From Selaginella moellendorffii (Eukaryota; Streptophyta; Lycopodiopsida; Selaginellales; Selaginellaceae): a DNA stretch of 64,000 bases. Below the pieces are notes generated by a model. The model saw only the letters and a program-made list of their open reading frames with translations. It had not been told where the DNA came from and made no database searches. A program made the position numbers and the translations under genes. Below are positions 23,637 through 34,566 of this stretch, one piece after another. Where the stretch lies: positions 124,001-188,000 of the forward strand of contig NW_003314306.1 of the NCBI RefSeq assembly GCF_000143415.4, written 5' to 3'. Positions within the stretch are counted from its first letter, which is position 1. Each line of letters begins with the position of its first letter.

Positions 23637-26302
23637 ATGGCGGCCGTGGCGCAGGCTCCCTCCAGCTCCAGCAGGGGCATCGGCGTCGGGAGCACGGCGG
23701 GATTTGGCATCGGCGCACAGCATTTCCAGCGATCGTCGTCGGCAGCCGGCGCTCCCAAAGGTAGCAGCAGCACGGGTCTGGTTTGCTCCCACAAGGGGCA
23801 TTTGTCGCCCTTGTGCGAGTCGCCGCGGCAGCATGCTAGGGTATGGCCTCGGAGTGGGAGATTTCTGGGCGATGGGGTGAATTGCCGCTGCAAGAGCGAG
23901 GATTTCGATGAACAGCAGCCTTCTTCTACTGGGGATGGCGAGGCGGCAAATGCCGATGCATGGGACAGGAGGATTGAGTCTGCTCTAGCGGGGATCAGAG
24001 CCCCGCTGCTGAGCATGCTTAGCATCGCTGGGAAGAAGTTCCAGCAGTATTTATTGAAGCCGCGAAGCCTCACAGCTTTGGAGGTTGTGGAAGACGTCCA
24101 ACTTGTCAAGGAGGAGACCGAATGGGATCGTTGGCAGTCGTTCTTCCACGAGGTTGAGGAGCAGGAAAATCTTTTGTCTGTACTAAAGGTACGTTTTGTT
24201 CGTTTTGTTCTTTTCCTTTTTTTTCTTGTTTCTTATCGTAACAATTGTCGTTCATGCAGTTTGATTTGGAGGAAGCAGTCGAAGAGGAAGATTACAGTGA
24301 AGCTACTAGGATAAGAAACGAAATGCTAGATATTAGACGGAGGGACACTCTTGGCCAACTCATGGGTGATTTGAAGGTAGAAGCCGTTTCGTTTCTTCAA
24401 TTTACTTAAACGGGGTTTTTACGATCCAGACTGCGTTGGAAGAAGAACGCTACGAGGATGCGGCTAGAATTCGGGATGAAACTGATGCTGGACTGGTTTG
24501 TAGTTTCCCTCTTTTGTTTTTTGTTTTTCTTGTGTTACAAATGAGGAAATGCTTGTAGGTGGGATGGTGGGCTGGAGCGGCAGAAGAGGGTAACGATCCA
24601 TTTGGCCGCATTATCAATATCACTTCTTCGCAAGGGAGGCTTGTTGCTAGGGGTTACAGTGCTAGGTAAAGACTCATGCTCACTTTACTAGACTCATTTG
24701 TAGTTCAGGCAGCTTGTGACAGCAGCGCCGGGCGTGCCTCTCTTTGAAGTGTTCTTCAAGAAGGATGATGACAATGGTTACCAAAGCCAGGTACTACTTT
24801 TGTAGCGTTTATCTCAACTTCGCTGACGCATCGTTTTATCCCAGGCTGTATATCTGCAACGAGAAAGGACTGGGGCCGACACGACAGCAACTGGATCTGA
24901 AAACAGCGGTGAGAAGAATGAAGATGGCGAAGGGGATGACAAGGTGTCAGACGATCTCAAGTCAGATGAAAAAGACTCTCTCGACGAGGGCCTGAACAGG
25001 ATTCTTGCTTTTCTGAAAGGAAGAATGCCGGATGTGAAGCTTCGAGTCTTTCAAGCCACGGAGCCGGATAAAGTAGAGAAAGACTTGCCCAAGATTGGCG
25101 ATCAGCTCAAATCGTCAGAGGACAACAAAAAAGAAGAGGAACTGGGATCTTCAGACGATGGGAAAGCCCCTTTGGAAAACCAGCTACAGGAGAAGCAAGG
25201 CAAGAATGCAGTGACCGCAGAAGAGCTTGTTGAGATGAGCGTCAGATTGCTCATCGGGCGGCTCATGCAAAATGTTCCAGAAGACAAAGTACCGGTTCTT
25301 CCAGTGAGGATACCCGCGAAGATCGTGAACAAGGAGAGAGACAGTTTCGTCTTTCACATCGAAGACCTTTTGGAAGAGAAGATCTCTACGACTGACGCGA
25401 TGTCGTCTTGGAGACTTGCCGTAACAGCGCAGCCGTCCGAGTTGACATCCGAGCATGCCAGCAAGGTGTTGTCTCAAGCCTTGCCAGTGAAGGTGACTTT
25501 GCTCTCGTTTTCTAACAGCTTCCAGCATCCTAACGCAGGTTTTTTGCTCTCTAGGTGTCTAAGGAAGTGGCAGACATTATCCGGCTTGCTGTCAATTACG
25601 CACAACGCCGGCGTGGTCTAGCTAAAACCACAGCTTTCCAGCGCATCCGCCTAGCAAAGTCTACTGCCGACCCTTTCAACGCGTTGTATGTCGGCACTTT
25701 GGCACCTTACAGCTCCCAGGTGATTCAACTCAGACAGAAATACGGGAATTGGCAAGAGGATGACAAGAGCAACATCGACAGCGACAAATTCGAGTTCACC
25801 GAGTACGTGGAGGCGGTGAAACTGGTGGGAGATCTTCACGTTCCAGCCGGACAGGTACGTTGTTTTCTTCATCTCCTTTTTCTTAACTTTAATCACTTCA
25901 AAATCGTGTAGGTGATCTTCCGAGCTAAGACTGGTAGAGGTTCTCGGCTTCCACATCGTGGCGTGTACCCCGACGAGCTTGGAGTGGTCAGTTTTGCGTA
26001 GTTCCAATCTCATCGATGTTTCTAAGACCCGCTACTGCTACTCAGGTGGCCAGATTCAAAGGCCGGGGGAAAGTGGCCGAGCCAGGCTTCAAGAACCCGC
26101 ATTGGATCGATGGCGAGTTGCTACTCTTGGATGGAAAGGTAAAGCAAGCAGAGCTGTTGCAAGTAAATCATGTTTCATGTCGTTCTTGCAGCAGGGCGTT
26201 GGTTTCTTGAATGGAGCTCAGCTGTGCTTTGTCTACTCGGTTCCAGGCCAGCCTTTTCTCATCCTGTTCAGGAGAGCTATGATCGAAGAGAACAGCTTGT
26301 GA
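23637..26302 (+). CDS. EX1: EXECUTER-family plastid protein (singlet-oxygen signalling)
   Basis: Ten exons: 23637-24188, 24260-24376, 24430-24495, 24559-24665, 24709-24790, 24845-25492, 25555-25854, 25912-25986, 26046-26138 and 26192-26302 (716 residues). Seen: a Ser/Ala/Gly-rich N-terminus suitable as a plastid transit peptide; a UVR-like helix pair ([15 protein letters not shown] and [14 protein letters not shown]); the block [20 protein letters not shown]; an acidic linker; and the C-terminal EXECUTER domain with [37 protein letters not shown] and [11 protein letters not shown]. Known: EX1/EX2 sit at thylakoid grana margins and relay singlet-oxygen stress to the nucleus, being degraded by FtsH after oxidation of a Trp. 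Whether this copy is EX1 or EX2 cannot be settled here. The last acceptor is a tandem CAGCAG, so a one-residue splice choice (Gln or not) is possible. Confidence 0.93.
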
Positions 26303-26440
26303 AAGAGAGGAGAAAGCTGCAGTTTTGAAAATGATCCTTGTATTTAAAAGGCACTTTCATCACCTATTTGTTTTTGTCAATGCTGGATCATCCAATACAC
26401 ATCTTTGATGGTCTCTCTTACATTTGGACAACTAGTATAA

Positions 26441-26640
26441 GAAAACAAAAATCATACCAGGCTAGGAACAAAGCTTGAAACATTGGACCACCAGCATTTA
26501 GAGTTGAAATGATCCTTGTATTTAATGGAAGAGCTTTCTGCTGGTCCATTTGGATTAAAAAAACTAGCATAAGAACTTGTGTGTAAGATATAAAAAATCC
26601 ATACCACGCTAGGAACAAAGCTTGAAACATTGGACCACAT
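26441..26640 (-). repeat. Tandem duplication of the TANGO6-like gene's 3' end
   Basis: Bases 26455-26492 and 26602-26640 share GCTAGGAACAAAGCTTGAAA and flanking sequence. The upstream words ATGATCCTTGTATTTAA (about 26331 and 26509) are also repeated. The right copy contains the last codons and stop of the minus-strand gene, and the left copy repeats them out of the gene. The unit is about 147 bases. Confidence 0.7.
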
Positions 26641-28195
26641 CTCTGCAAACTTCCACCAGCATCTGGTTGTCTTCGTGCTCCAAATCGCCTTCCAACTCGG
26701 CGATTTTACTCGATGCCCGCTCCACGAGACCATCGGCCAGCGCCGGATTTTCAGCTTCCATCACCAGCTCCAACAGATGCCTGGAACCGCTACAAACCAA
26801 ATCAGTCCGTGCGAAGAAAGCCGACAAGTTACTCACCGCCCGGGGCTCTTCGAAACGCTGGTCGAGAGATCAATGCCCGCATCAGGCCACTGCCAGCAGC
26901 AACTCCTCACCGAAAACTCCACGATGTAGCTCCAGCAAACGGCCAAACAGTGGCCGGGAGGTTGCGTCAAGTGTACCAGAACCAAGTCTCCAACCGCGGC
27001 TCTCAGCCGGTCCCGATCGCTTAAAGCCGCGGAAGGATTCGGTTTGCCATCACCCAGCACCAACCGATGGAGCAACAGCAGGCGAGGAGTGACCGCTTTG
27101 GTTTTGCGAACGATCATCTCGCGAATACCCCTGTCTCCTGCCGTGGCGATGGCGCTTACCTTGAACAAACTCTGGACTGCCTGCCCTTCCAGCTTAGAGT
27201 CCAGCTGAAGCAATGGTTCGACCAAAGGATCCACCACGAAGTCCTCCACGGCCCCCGGCTTGCGTCGAGCAATGGCACACACCATTGCAATGGACGTGTG
27301 ATACATGTTGCTGACTGCTCGAGCGGCCGACTCGCCAGCATCACTGGAACTCGTCGTTGGCAGGGAGATGATCTCGAGAACTTGCGAGCAAACGCTGCTG
27401 TAGTACTTGTCGGGATCGCCGACGAACTTTGGACACTTTGCAAGGTGAGTGGCTACTCTCTTCTGGACGGAGACGTCACCCTGGAAGCTTTTGATCAAGG
27501 CTTTGCATCGATCGGGACTTGAGAAGTAGTAATACCTGTGCTGCATTGCCGACCAGCCTTTCCAGCACCGCCGCTACGCCACCTTGACGCATAACAAGCC
27601 TGGAAAGAATTTTTCCTGCGTGAGCCTCCAGCCATGGCGGTGGAGAGTTCTCTTTGGCCAGCAAGATCATCAGAGCCTCGACTGCATGAGCCACTGGTAA
27701 AGCCTCGACGAGAGTATGGATCTTTCCAGACGTCGCAGCTTCGTCGTCACTGTTGTGACTTAACTGGAAAATCCCTGCCCACAAATCTGGAAGATGGTGC
27801 GAGAGAACGATCTCTCGCAGCTCACCGCCCTCTGAATCCACCACAAGCTCCCAAAGAAGCTCCACGGATTTGTCCAATGCATCGAAACCTTCTTCAAGTT
27901 CTTTGATCTCGTCTTCCCTGTGCGGATCGATCTCGGACGCTGCTGCCGCGGCGCCAGCGATCGCGGAAGGATTTCTAAACCTCTTCCGGAGAGGAATCCC
28001 AACGCCGGGACTCAAATGCGGGTACACGCACCGCCGGACTAGAATTTCCATCACGGCCATCACTGCTTGACGATCCCCACCCCCAAGACTGGAATGCCGC
28101 AGCCTACGAACAAAATCTAGAGCTTGCCTCGGATCGACACACTCGCCCGACGAAGAGATTGGAAGGCGCTGCCACTGGCGCCCATCGCCCGCCAT
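26609..28195 (-). CDS. TANGO6/RTP1-like ARM-repeat protein (short form)
   Basis: Three exons on the minus strand, 28195-27536, 27480-26837 and 26789-26609 (494 residues), with introns of 55 and 47 nt. Seen: an all-helical protein with no membrane segment. The block GDPDKYYSSVCSQVLEI followed by VVDPLVEPLLQL matches the RTP1 C1 region of the TANGO6/Rtp1 family. Known: yeast Rtp1 helps assemble and import RNA polymerase II; TANGO6 was named from a Golgi-organisation screen. Family members are usually about twice this long and have a second C-terminal domain. This gene stops soon after the first domain, and its 3' end is tandemly duplicated, so it may be a truncated gene. It is divergent from the IRX14-like gene. 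Start chosen at the first ATG of the long first exon. Confidence 0.75.
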
Positions 28196-28833
28196 GGAAG
28201 GAAATGGAAGAGCCCTAAAACCCTAAACCCTAGTTGTTAGTCGGCACAAATCTGGCGGGACCCAACACGGTTGAGATGTCCCAAACGGACGGCTGCGATT
28301 AGCGGGATTTGTAATTTAAACGCCGACACCTTACCGCACAGAAAGTTCTACCCACCGGCCACATCGTGGCGGAAACCGCCAGGTGCCAGTACCTCCACGT
28401 TGCCCCGCCGTGGTGACCGGTGGCCCCGGGCACCCTCTCTCTGGTGAACGCGGCCAAGGAGAGAAAAGAGAGAATGCCTGGCATTGATCGCGGCCTTCCC
28501 GGTCCTAGGCGCCACCGATCGATTGATCCGCGCAGCAATCCACACATCCCTTTCCTCTGGCGAGCGCGCTCTCCTCCTACTCCTCCCAATTCTCCGCGGC
28601 TGATCGATTGATGCCGCCATTGTGCGCCAGGCATCTGCGAGCGCCGAGATCGATCGCGAAATATCGGGTAAGAGCACAGAATCCGCAAGAATCCAGTGGT
28701 CGTCGAGCACAGTGGCTACCTCGCGATATTTAGGGTTCTTGAATCCGCGAGGAGGACCAAGGATGGAATGCAGGAGGAGCTGGTAAATCATGTGCGCACG
28801 CGGCGATCTCAGCAGCACACGAGGAAGAAGATC
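28196..28833. promoter_or_regulatory. Divergent promoter region with telo-boxes
   Basis: Separates the minus-strand TANGO6-like gene from the plus-strand IRX14-like gene. Two overlapping AAACCCTA telo-box words lie at 28214-28231, in the leader of the TANGO6-like gene, only about 20 bases from its ATG. Telo-boxes are common in promoters of plant growth and translation genes. ORFs in this stretch look like shadows. Confidence 0.55.
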
Positions 28834-31134
28834 ATGAAATCCGGCAGCGCCGCCGCCGGTGGTGTCCTCCATCCAGTCCTGCGGAGATCCCTCACCAACG
28901 CCGCCTCCACTCCGCGCAAGAGCAGCGGCAGCAGCAGCCCGGAGCGCGGCGGCGGCGGCGGCGTTCTCATCGGCCCGGGGCCGCTCATCCGCCTCTGCCT
29001 CCACGCCGTGGCCTGCATTGCCAGCCTCGTCATCGGCTTTCGATTCTCGCGCGAGACGCTGCTGGTGCTCGTCATCAAGCAGCCCGGGCTCGCGATTCTC
29101 AAGGCGCCACAGCAGCATCTCCAGCAGCAGCCCCGCGAGCTCATCGACGTGGGGATTAAATTCCCATATGTGGAGCCCGGCCTTGGAGTCCGAGATGGAG
29201 TCCAAGATGGCGGAGGTCGGCTACCCGAGGTGAGGACCAAGAGCGGCCGCGTTCACGTTGGTCGCCACGAGATTCTCATCCGGCCATGGCCACACCCCGA
29301 CTCCGCGGAGATTTACCGAGCCCACGCGCTGCTGGAGAGGGTCCAGGTGGAGCAGCAGAGCTTGTATGGGCCCAAGGAGAGGAAGACGGTGATAGCGATC
29401 ACACCAACTTTCGCCAGGACTTTCCAGGCGATCCATCTCTTGGGTGTCATGCACACGCTGCGAGCGGCTCCTGGGCCGGTGATCTGGATTGTTGTCGAGG
29501 CTGGCGGGCGATCGAACGAGACGGCTTCTATTCTCGCTTCCTCGAGGCTGGAGTTTGTGCACCTGGGGGTGAAGGACGCGATGCCTGTGGCTTGGGAGCA
29601 GCGGCGGAGAATGGAGACGAGGCTCCGGATCGAAGGATTGAGGTACTTTTTCTCTCCACCTTTTTTTTTCTTTCGTAAGCATTTTTTTCTTTGCCTCATT
29701 TTCATCTTCTTCTTCTTCATGTGCATTATTCGTCTTTGTGCTGAGGTTTACGTGACAATTTTTGTTGTTCTTGCTCTGCTCGAGACAAATTCCTTCTTCA
29801 TGTGCATTGATCTTTGAGTAAGTCGTTCGTGTTCGTGCTTGAATTTCTCGAGAGTTCTTCCATGTGCATTAAGTTTTTATTTTTATTGTCTTGTCCCACA
29901 ACTGCTGAGAATGAAATGCTTCCTGCTTGGCGTAAGTGACAAGCAACAGTGAGCCCGAGTGGGTATAATGCAGCCGTGAGTCGTTGCTGTTGCTTCAAGG
30001 TCGTAGGTCATTGATTGATCGACACAGAACGATTATTTGGTGCACTGGAGTGCTTTTCCACGTGAGTTTGTGTGTCATTTTCCCCGAACATCCATCCGAT
30101 CATTCTTAAGCACTGCTGACTAAACAGATCCTAACACTCTTTTCACTCGGCTTGCTTTTTGTTTCCTTTCCCGCAGTCACGTGAGACGCGAGAAGCTCGA
30201 CGGCCTGATCCTGTTCGCCGACGACAGTAACGTGCACAGCCTCCAGCTCTTTGACGAAATCCAAAAGGTGAAATGGATCGGAGCTTTGTCAGTTGGACTT
30301 TTAGAAACCGGGTCAGGAGCAACGGAGACGGCGAGCTCGATGGTAGCAGCAGCATCATCCGCAAAACCGAGATTGCCAGTCCAAGGCCCGGCTTGCAACG
30401 AAACATGTCACGTAGTTGGCTGGCACGTACTCCGGCCGTCTCCAGTCGATGGAGAGGACGACTCCTCCTCGTCCTCGTTCACGGACGTTGCCGGGGGCCT
30501 GACGGACGTGGCAACGCACCTCGAGTGGTCGGGCTTTGTCATCAACTCGAGAGCAGTGTGGGACGAGGCTGAGAGCGAGAACGAGGAGGAAGAAGCATCA
30601 TCATCAACGATGGAAGACGAGCAACAAGAAGAAGACGCAACAAGGAGGAAGCCCGAGTGGATCAACGAGTGGAAGGAATGGATAAGCGAGGACAGTGGAA
30701 GCCCGCTGAGGCTAGCGAAGGACCAGGGATTCATCGAGGCTCTCGGCAACTGCGGGCGAGAGGTGATGCTGTGGTGGATCCGGGTGGAAGCCCGAGCCGA
30801 TAGCCGATATCCTCCCAGGCAAGTTGCTCTATGCCCGACTCGGGGATACCATATATACCAGCTAACGCGTTTACCACACAGGTGGTCTTTAACTTCGCCA
30901 CTGGAGATCACTGTCCCGGCACAGCGCACGCCATGGCCCGAGTTTGTGGAGACTGAATCCACAGGAGGCGCGGGATCGGCGAGCCGGAAGATGGATCCGT
31001 CAGAGAAGCGTGCTCGATCCAAGGCTGCGCGTCGAGCCAAGAGACAAAGAGACTCCAAAGTAGGAGTCGATGGTGATGGTGGTGGTGGTGGCGGTGGCGG
31101 CAGTGGTGGCGGCGGTCATCAGAAACTTTCATAA
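28834..31134 (+). CDS. IRX14-like glycosyltransferase family 43 (xylan backbone synthesis)
   Basis: Three exons, 28834-29642, 30177-30818 and 30882-31134 (567 residues). Seen: a type II membrane topology with one hydrophobic segment (LIRLCLHAVACIASLVIGF) followed by the IRX14-like FRFSR. The GT43 catalytic domain has RTKSGRVHVGRHEI, RPWPHP, TPTFARTFQAIHLLGVMH, VWIVVEAGG-like WIVVEAGG, the metal-binding DDSN motif (FADDSNVHS), VKWIGALSVG and PVQGPACN, ending with LEITVPAQRTPWPE. The C-terminus is Arg/Lys-rich and then Gly-rich. Known: IRX14 acts in the Golgi with IRX9 and IRX10 to extend the xylan backbone. Intron 1 is long for this genome (534 nt). Intron 2 is a 63-nt GC-AG intron (AG|GCAAGT) without an in-frame stop. 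The frame stays open upstream to 28696; 28834 was chosen because family members have a short N-terminus. Confidence 0.9.
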
Positions 31135-32171
31135 AGTAATAAAAAACGAGGTACCGTGTCTCTTTCTCTCTCACATTCTTTTGTACTATCGCGTAATAAG
31201 CGGAGACCGCCACCAAGGTTTTGCTTTTCTTCTCTTTTTTTGTCTTTTGTTTTGTTTTGTTCTTCCAGTCATCTTCCAGTCAGTGTATATAAAAGAAAAA
31301 TCTTAGAAATCTCTGTTCTTCCACCAGCTGGAGAAGCTAGCTATCTTCTTTTACAAAAACGCTTTGATTCTCTCTATAATCTTCCACCAGCTGGAGAGAG
31401 AACACAGGGACACACACATCTCCTCTCTTTGGAGTTTTCCTCCTTGTTTTGTTCTTCCGTCAGCAGCTAGAGATAGATAGAGCGATGATCGTCGGTAGAT
31501 CCTTCAAGATGGAAAAGAAAACCGGCAATCTCTGTTCTTCCATCGATCGATTAACTCGGAATGGTTGTCTTGTCTCATCTCGTTCTCGCTGGAGCTGCCA
31601 AGTGATTTCCCAGTCTCTCTCCTTCCTCCATACCAAACGACAAGACTAGTACCGCCGAGCCATCCCCACTTTCCTCTCAATTCCTCCATCTTTCTTTCCC
31701 TCGAGGGATCTAAAAACCATCTCACTCTTTGTCAATTCTCTCCTCTCATTCCTCCTCTCTCTTCCCCAAATCCAAACAATCACGCCTCCTCTTTCTTTCC
31801 TCCCAAGATCCAAAACCATCACTCTCCCTGTCTCCCTCTGGCCTGCTACTAAATGCCGGGAATCGCTACGCGCATTAAGTCTCTAAAAGTTGACCCACCT
31901 CCTCTTTCGTTTTGAGGCGCCACTGCTTTTGCCGCTTGCCAGTCCCCTTCTTCATCCACTTGCCACCTTTAGAAAACCCAATCCAAACACACGATTAATC
32001 ACCAAAACCGGGAAAAGGCTCGACAAAGCTCTTACCACCACAAAACAAGTCATCGCCGCCCTCTACATTTACACTCTCGCGGTGGAGAGAATATAAACGA
32101 TGGCCGCTTTTGCCGCCTCTCATCCTGTTAAAAACACGTACACAGCTCCCAGAGTATACTCATACCGGAAG
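31135..32171. other. Intergenic, no gene seen
   Basis: Pyrimidine-rich spacer between the convergent ends of the IRX14-like gene and the ARF gene. It holds a short direct repeat listed separately. ORFs here are low-complexity and unsupported. Confidence 0.5.
31311..31478 (+). repeat. CTTCCACCAGCTGGAGA repeat
   Basis: TCTTCCACCAGCTGGAGA occurs at about 31317 and again at about 31380, with a decayed third copy (TTCTTCCGTCAGCAGCTAGAGA) near 31450, giving units of about 63-72 bases. The core CCAGCTGG is palindromic. It sits in the 3' flank of the IRX14-like gene; role unknown. Confidence 0.55.
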
Positions 32172-34566
32172 CTACGAATCCTGCGTGTCGGCCAGGATCG
32201 TCAGCCTCCTCACCGACTTCACAAAATTCCTGCGTCGGACCAAAAGCCACGAGGCACAGATGAGCACAAGCTATGAAAAATGGAAAGCATCCAAAGCTTA
32301 CGCGTAAGGCTCGCCGCCAGTGTGAATCGTGGATCCCTCCGAGTCCTTGTAGACAACACGGCCGGAGATCTTCGCCACGTCGACGCAAAACACCGCGGCC
32401 AGCTGCTTGTAGAGCTCGTCGTAGGAGCCAAACGACGACAAGTCGAGCGTCCGCTTAACGTCCCCGCTCTCCATAAACACCCTGCACTGCGATGATTCCT
32501 CGTCGCTGCTGCTGCCTTCGAGCCTGTCCTTCTTCTCCGACGATAAAACGCTGGCTTGCTTCTTTAACCACTTCGAGCCGCCAACGTCACCCCCGTGCCC
32601 AGAGTCCCCGTTCTCGTGCAGAAGAACGTTTTGCTGGACAGCGTCGTTATGGCTATCCCCCGACGAGCTCGCGCTGGGCTGCTGAGAAGGCACGTTGTGC
32701 CTAGACGTTGCCTCGGAGGAGCTCCCAGCCGAGTTTTGCTGCTCTTGCACTCTCGCCGTCTCGATCTTCTTCCCAAATAGCAAAAATGTCCCCTGCTTGT
32801 TGCAGGAGCTCTCTGTGCAGCTGACACCCGAATCGTTCTGAGAGCCGTTGCATAGCACCGTTGTTACAAGAGTCCGCTGCTCTCCACCACCGCTACCTCC
32901 TTGCGGAAACACGTTGCCTAGTCTAAGATCTGTAGCACCATAACCCAGCGTGGCTGCAACAGGGATGTCCTGGGCTTGGTACCTGTTCTCCAACAAGCCA
33001 GAGTGAATTCGATTCGGCTGACACTCCGAGAATGTGAGCCCGTAAAGCCTCTCATGCCTGGCTCCCTGCATGCCTGCAGGAACATCATCTGAAAGACCAT
33101 GCCAAGGATTTGCCTGCCCCAAGACACCGTTGGCAAATGTTGTCGTCGGCAATCCCGAAAAGCTTTGACCCTCGGGTGCGGGGGTCTGCCGAAACCTCTT
33201 CCGCGGCAGTGAAAACGGTGGAAGCTGCATGGGCAGAGTTGACACCAGCTCCACTTGCCACGGGCTTACACGACTCACGCCTTGCAGAAGATCAGGCTCG
33301 TCCCAAGCCACCTGTATCATCCGGATGAAGTTAAAATCGATAACGAAACAAAAACAAAAAAAGACTGAACAGTACCTGAAGTACACGCCACGGCGAGCTC
33401 GGCCAGAGTATTGGATCCGCGGCTTGAACAGCAGATATAGTCCCCATGAACCAGCTGATTCGTGAAGAGTCTTCGGTCTCAAACGCCATCTTGAACCTCA
33501 TTCCAGCGTACCATCCGTGACTCAGAGCCGCCCTCACAGTTTGAGCCCGGACACAAAACTCCGCCGTGCTAGCTCTCGGATAGTAGACAACCTCGAACGC
33601 CTTGCCGGATGCCGCAAGCGTGGCCGCGTCCAGGACCGACTTAGCTGTGACTTTGGCCCGGTTCCGAGTAAAACTTCCACCACCATTACCAGCACCACCG
33701 CCAGCAGATCTCGAGGATCCATTCTCTCTCATCAGAGTCCCGTCCGAGAGACCAGTGTCCATCGGTGGCCGCAATTCCCAGCGAGAACTCGAGCGGCTGC
33801 TGGCCGAGTGCCACAGCAAAGCATCCGCATTTCCGCTGCCGCCACCCCTCATCGAGCGACGAACACCCACGCAGAGCTCCCCGGAATTGGATCGTAGAAA
33901 GACAATCGCGTCCCCGGCAACAAGCTTCTTGTGGTTGACGAAAGTACTCCACCCAGTGGTGAGGAGATGGCGTCGAGGAGTACCCCTGTAAATGTGCCGG
34001 AACTTCCACACCTCGCCATGGACGTCCTTGGCGAGCACGGTCTGGACAGGGGGATCCACCGAGTAGTCTAGTCGGGGAAAGATCGTCTCGGCACAGTAGC
34101 GGGGGACCGAGAAGCCGCCGCCGTTGTTGGCATCGCTCTGGGTGAGAGTCTTGGCGAAAGAAGCCGGCTTCTCTGGCGATGGCGATGGCGCTGCTGCTCG
34201 ATCGTTGTCCTCGTCGCTGCCGCTCTCGGGATGTAGTCTCAAGCTCGCGAACACCTCGTCCGTCTCCTTGTCCGCCAAGAACTTGACCGAGAGAACCCGG
34301 CATGGAACCGTGCCGGCGGGGCCGAGCGCGCGAGGAAAATCTGGCGACGACGCCGCTTGCTCGGCGTGGCCTTGCGGAAAATAGATGATCTTGGAGCCGA
34401 CGGTCGGGAGCTGGACCATGCTTCCGGCGCACGCCTGCCATAGCTGCTGATCCAGATGCTTCTCCTCTCCACCTTCTCGGATTTCTTCACGATCTCGTGT
34501 TCCTCGACCTTTCCCCAGATCGCTGGCATCCCGGCTGCTCATCGGCCCCGGGCTCTGTCCCGGCAT
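32172..34566 (-). CDS. Auxin response factor, class C (ARF10/16/17 type)
   Basis: Three exons on the minus strand: 34566-33376, 33311-32302 and 32229-32172 (752 residues). Seen: dimerisation-flanking block LDQQLWQACAGSMVQLP, a B3 DNA-binding domain at about residues 135-245 (FAKTLTQSDANNGGGFSVPR, RRHLLTTGWSTFVN), the ARF middle domain (GMRFKMAFETEDSSRISWFMGTI), a Ser/Gln-rich middle region, and a complete C-terminal PB1 domain (CRVFMESGDVKRTLDL, then the third-exon end NFVKSVRRLTILADTQDS). The KTLTQSDANNGGGFSVPR form of the B3 and the FPQGHAEQA block are typical of class C ARFs, usually repressors of auxin targets. A miR160 site in exon 2 supports the class. The last exon is only 58 bases; without it the PB1 domain would be truncated. 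The start could also be the Met nine codons later. Confidence 0.93.
33056..33076 (-). promoter_or_regulatory. miR160 target site in ARF exon 2
   Basis: The plus strand here reads TGCCTGGCTCCCTGCATGCC, plus one more base, which is the miR160 sequence except at two positions near its 3' end (one would be a G:U pair). The minus-strand mRNA is therefore almost perfectly complementary, including the cleavage site. It encodes AGMQGAR, the conserved peptide at this site in ARF10/16/17. Known: miR160 cleaves class C ARF mRNAs throughout land plants. Confidence 0.95.

Noticed and set aside
28348-29205. 285-codon minus-strand ORF over the IRX14-like gene
   Set aside because: Antisense to a clearly conserved GT43 exon; Ala/Arg-rich shadow composition.
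31565-31852. 95-codon Ser/Pro-rich ORF
   Set aside because: Pyrimidine-rich spacer; composition alone explains the open frame.
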